DNA of 51,289 nt, taken from the NCBI GenBank assembly GCA_038257155.1, contig JBBSJP010000033.1, forward strand, positions 1 to 51,289, written 5' to 3'. The notes beneath the pieces are model-generated. The model did no database searches and had not been told where the DNA came from. It saw only the letters and a program-made list of their open reading frames with translations. Positions within the stretch are counted from its first letter, which is position 1. The number at the start of each line of letters is the position of its first letter. Below, one piece after another: positions 49,665 through 51,289 of this stretch. The stretch comes from JANJTY01 sp038257155. GTDB lineage: Bacteria; Pseudomonadota; Gammaproteobacteria; Xanthomonadales; Xanthomonadaceae. A program made the position numbers and the translations under genes.

Positions 49665-50954
49665 ATGGAGCACTCCGCAACTGCCGCGCACTTGAGTGCC
49701 TGCGTACCCGAAACGGGCCGTCAGCCACACCTGGTGTTGTGCGGATGGCATCGTGAGGGCACCGGTTTCACCCGCGTGCTGCAGGCCCTGTTGCCCTATC
49801 TCTGCCAGCGCTACCGTGTCACCTGGCTTGGCATCGGCTATCCGGGCGAGCCGCAGCAACTTGGGCCGAACCTGCGTTTGCTGCCGACCAACCTGCGCGG
49901 CGGCGACATGGTCGGCGCCTGTGCACTGCGCCAGAACTGGAATGCGCTTGCTCCGGATGCGGTGCTGGCGCTGAACGACATCTGGTACCTCGAGCATTAC
50001 GCACGCGAACTGCGCGATGTGCTGGGGTCGGTGCCGCTGCTGGGTTACCTGCCGCTCGATGGCGACATACCCGCGCCGCATCTGGTCGCCGGCCTGGAAG
50101 GCTTTAGCGCACTTTGTACCTATACCCACCATGCCGCCCGCGAGTTGCGCGGCGCACTGCAGCAAGCCGGGCTGCAGATTGCCGTAAGCGTGGCTGGGCA
50201 CGGGGTCGATCTTGCAGCATTCGCGCCACAGGACGCTGTGCTGGAGGCGGGATTGGCTGTTGCGCCGCGCATGCAGCTCGCGCAGCGCTTGTTCGAACTG
50301 AAGGAACCGGCCTGGGTGGTGCTCAATGCGAGCCGTCCCGATCCGCGCAAGCGCATCGACATCAGCATCGAAGGATTCGCGCTCTTTTCGCGCGACCTGC
50401 CCCGCAACGTGCGGCTTTGCCTGCACCAGGCGGTCGCCCATCCACAGTTTGCCGAGCCGCTGCGGCAACAGGCCGAGGCACTGGGTATCGCCGATCGCGT
50501 GCTGTGGTGGCCACCTAAGGCCGGTGCGCTGGACGACGCCGGCTTGAACGCGCTCTACAACGCCTGCGCCGTTGGCCTCAACACCAGCCACGGCGAAGGC
50601 TTCGGCCTGGTCAGCTTCGAGCACGCTGCGACCGGCGCACCGCAATTGCTGCCGGATCATCCGGCGCTGCGCGAGCTTTGGGGCGATGCGGCACTGCGCC
50701 TGGCGGTGCGCAAGGTAATGACGCCGCATTCGCCCCTGCGCATGGGCGAGGTCGATGCGAGCGCCGTGGCAGACGGGTTGAGCAGGCTTTACCGAGATCA
50801 GGCGACCTACGTGAAGCTGGCACGCGCTGGTGTCGCACGCTGCGCGGAAGATGATCTTCGCTGGGAAAGCGCTGCGCGATCGCTGCTCGGCAGCTTGCGC
50901 AAGAGTTCCGCAGGCCCGGCTGTTCAGAGCGCCTGGCCCGCAGTTCACACATGA
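49665..50954 (+). CDS. Glycosyltransferase family 4-like protein
   Basis: The 429-residue protein has the two-Rossmann GT-B layout with ASRPDPRKR at 222-230 and the EX7E motif EGFGLVSFE (Glu311 and Glu319), typical of retaining GT4 enzymes. GHGVDLAAFAP (178-188) is another GT4 landmark. No signal or membrane helix. The sugar donor and acceptor are unknown. It lies after the hypothetical protein and the hairpin, and could glycosylate a surface protein or polysaccharide of the preceding cluster. Confidence 0.82.
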   Translation: MEHSATAAHLSACVPETGRQPHLVLCGWHREGTGFTRVLQALLPYLCQRYRVTWLGIGYPGEPQQLGPNLRLLPTNLRGGDMVGACALRQNWNALAPDAVLALNDIWYLEHYARELRDVLGSVPLLGYLPLDGDIPAPHLVAGLEGFSALCTYTHHAARELRGALQQAGLQIAVSVAGHGVDLAAFAPQDAVLEAGLAVAPRMQLAQRLFELKEPAWVVLNASRPDPRKRIDISIEGFALFSRDLPRNVRLCLHQAVAHPQFAEPLRQQAEALGIADRVLWWPPKAGALDDAGLNALYNACAVGLNTSHGEGFGLVSFEHAATGAPQLLPDHPALRELWGDAALRLAVRKVMTPHSPLRMGEVDASAVADGLSRLYRDQATYVKLARAGVARCAEDDLRWESAARSLLGSLRKSSAGPAVQSAWPAVHT

Positions 50955-50968
50955 AGGATCAGGCGGTC

Positions 50969-51059
50969 GGAGGGCGTATCTTGATGCGCCGCCGCGGAAT
51001 GCCGAGCGGATCGGAACCCACCGAGCCAAGTCGAAATGGCGGATCCAGATCCGCCCTAC
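50969..51059. repeat. Facing pair of REPs, relative of 31032-31124
   Basis: The first element (50969-50990) reads GGAGGGCGTATCTTGATGCG and closes with GCC; the second (51038-51059) is on the other strand, starting GTAGGGCGGATC. Same order and spacing as the pair near 31 kb, so both derive from one composite element. Confidence 0.8.
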
Positions 51060-51102
51060 AACAGCGTGATGCAGTGGGTTCTCTTGCCGCGGCGATAGCT
51101 TT

Positions 51103-51124
51103 GTAGGGTGGGCCTCGGCCCACC
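51103..51124 (+). repeat. GTAG-headed REP, GGTGGGCC stem
   Basis: GTAG followed by a stem GGTGGGCC/GGCCCACC with a short CTC-type loop. It lies 29 bases before the right copy of the terminal repeat. Between the glycosyltransferase stop and the repeat no gene is seen. Confidence 0.8.
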
Positions 51125-51153
51125 GAAATTGCGATCGACCAGCGGTGCGCCAA

Positions 51154-51289
51154 GGCCTGAAGTCTCCCCGGATATTCTCTATCCCAAACAACGGGTTGCC
51201 GTGTACTCTTGTTGAAAACAGCGCGTGCACGACGGGTTTTTTCCTCGGGTTATCTAGACCATGAGGACCCGCCATGCACGCAACCCGTA
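51154..51289 (-). repeat. Right copy of the 136-bp inverted repeat
   Basis: Exact reverse complement of 6-141 as far as can be read. Both copies are entered from the same side when leaving the window, so the surrounding DNA meets the same edge of the element at both ends. Confidence 0.85.

Overview
The window is a GC-rich chromosomal segment of a Gram-negative gammaproteobacterium, most likely of the Xanthomonadales (Lysobacterales) type. Three things point there: a complete Mla outer-membrane lipid-transport operon, an IPTL-like sorting motif and an exported paralogue pair ending in a GFE motif, and a dozen or more short palindromes headed GTAG (or GGAG) that resemble the GTAG REP elements described in Stenotrophomonas. 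The lineage is an inference from gene content and repeats. No rRNA, tRNA, CRISPR array, integrase or complete transposase was recognised. Both ends of the window carry the same 136-bp sequence in inverted orientation, so the segment probably stops at a dispersed repeat.

Layout. 0-8 kb: DUF1304 membrane protein, tyrS, a membrane Ser/Thr kinase with TolB-like and TPR sensor regions, a PAS-LOV hybrid histidine kinase, and the RNA-polymerase-binding regulator rnk, which has a promoter followed by an intrinsic-terminator-like hairpin in its leader. 8-15 kb: YdjM-type membrane hydrolase, a Tat-exported aldo/keto reductase, a large two-level palindrome, then an apparent three-gene operon SPFH protein / NAD-kinase-like protein / ATP-ADP-translocase-like carrier, tandem GTAG repeat units, and a MECR-like enoyl reductase. 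15-23 kb: a serine-hydrolase membrane protein, then an ergothioneine locus (egtE divergent from egtB-egtD) followed on the same strand by a sulfotransferase and a CaiB-type CoA-transferase. 23-26 kb: DUF1294 with a translationally coupled 38-aa membrane peptide, and a saccharopine-dehydrogenase-like / DUF4166 / DCC group. 26-31 kb: mlaF-E-D-C-B-A followed by folE, tightly overlapping. 31-33 kb: KefB-type antiporter.

33-51 kb is the accessory, surface-oriented part: two tandem exported paralogues, a 2849-residue repeat protein (internal IPTL-like anchor, about a dozen cadherin-like repeats, C-terminal beta-helix), three tandem standalone phage-tail-collar proteins, a methyltransferase-like protein, a DUF6916 protein, a Tat-type exported hypothetical, a GNAT acetyltransferase, a possible lectin-like protein and a GT4 glycosyltransferase. 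This stretch is the best candidate for an undescribed system. The collar, methyltransferase and DUF6916 genes are packed closely, but nothing in the sequence proves a joint function.

Calls rest on reading translated sequences and recognising family motifs; no database search was run.
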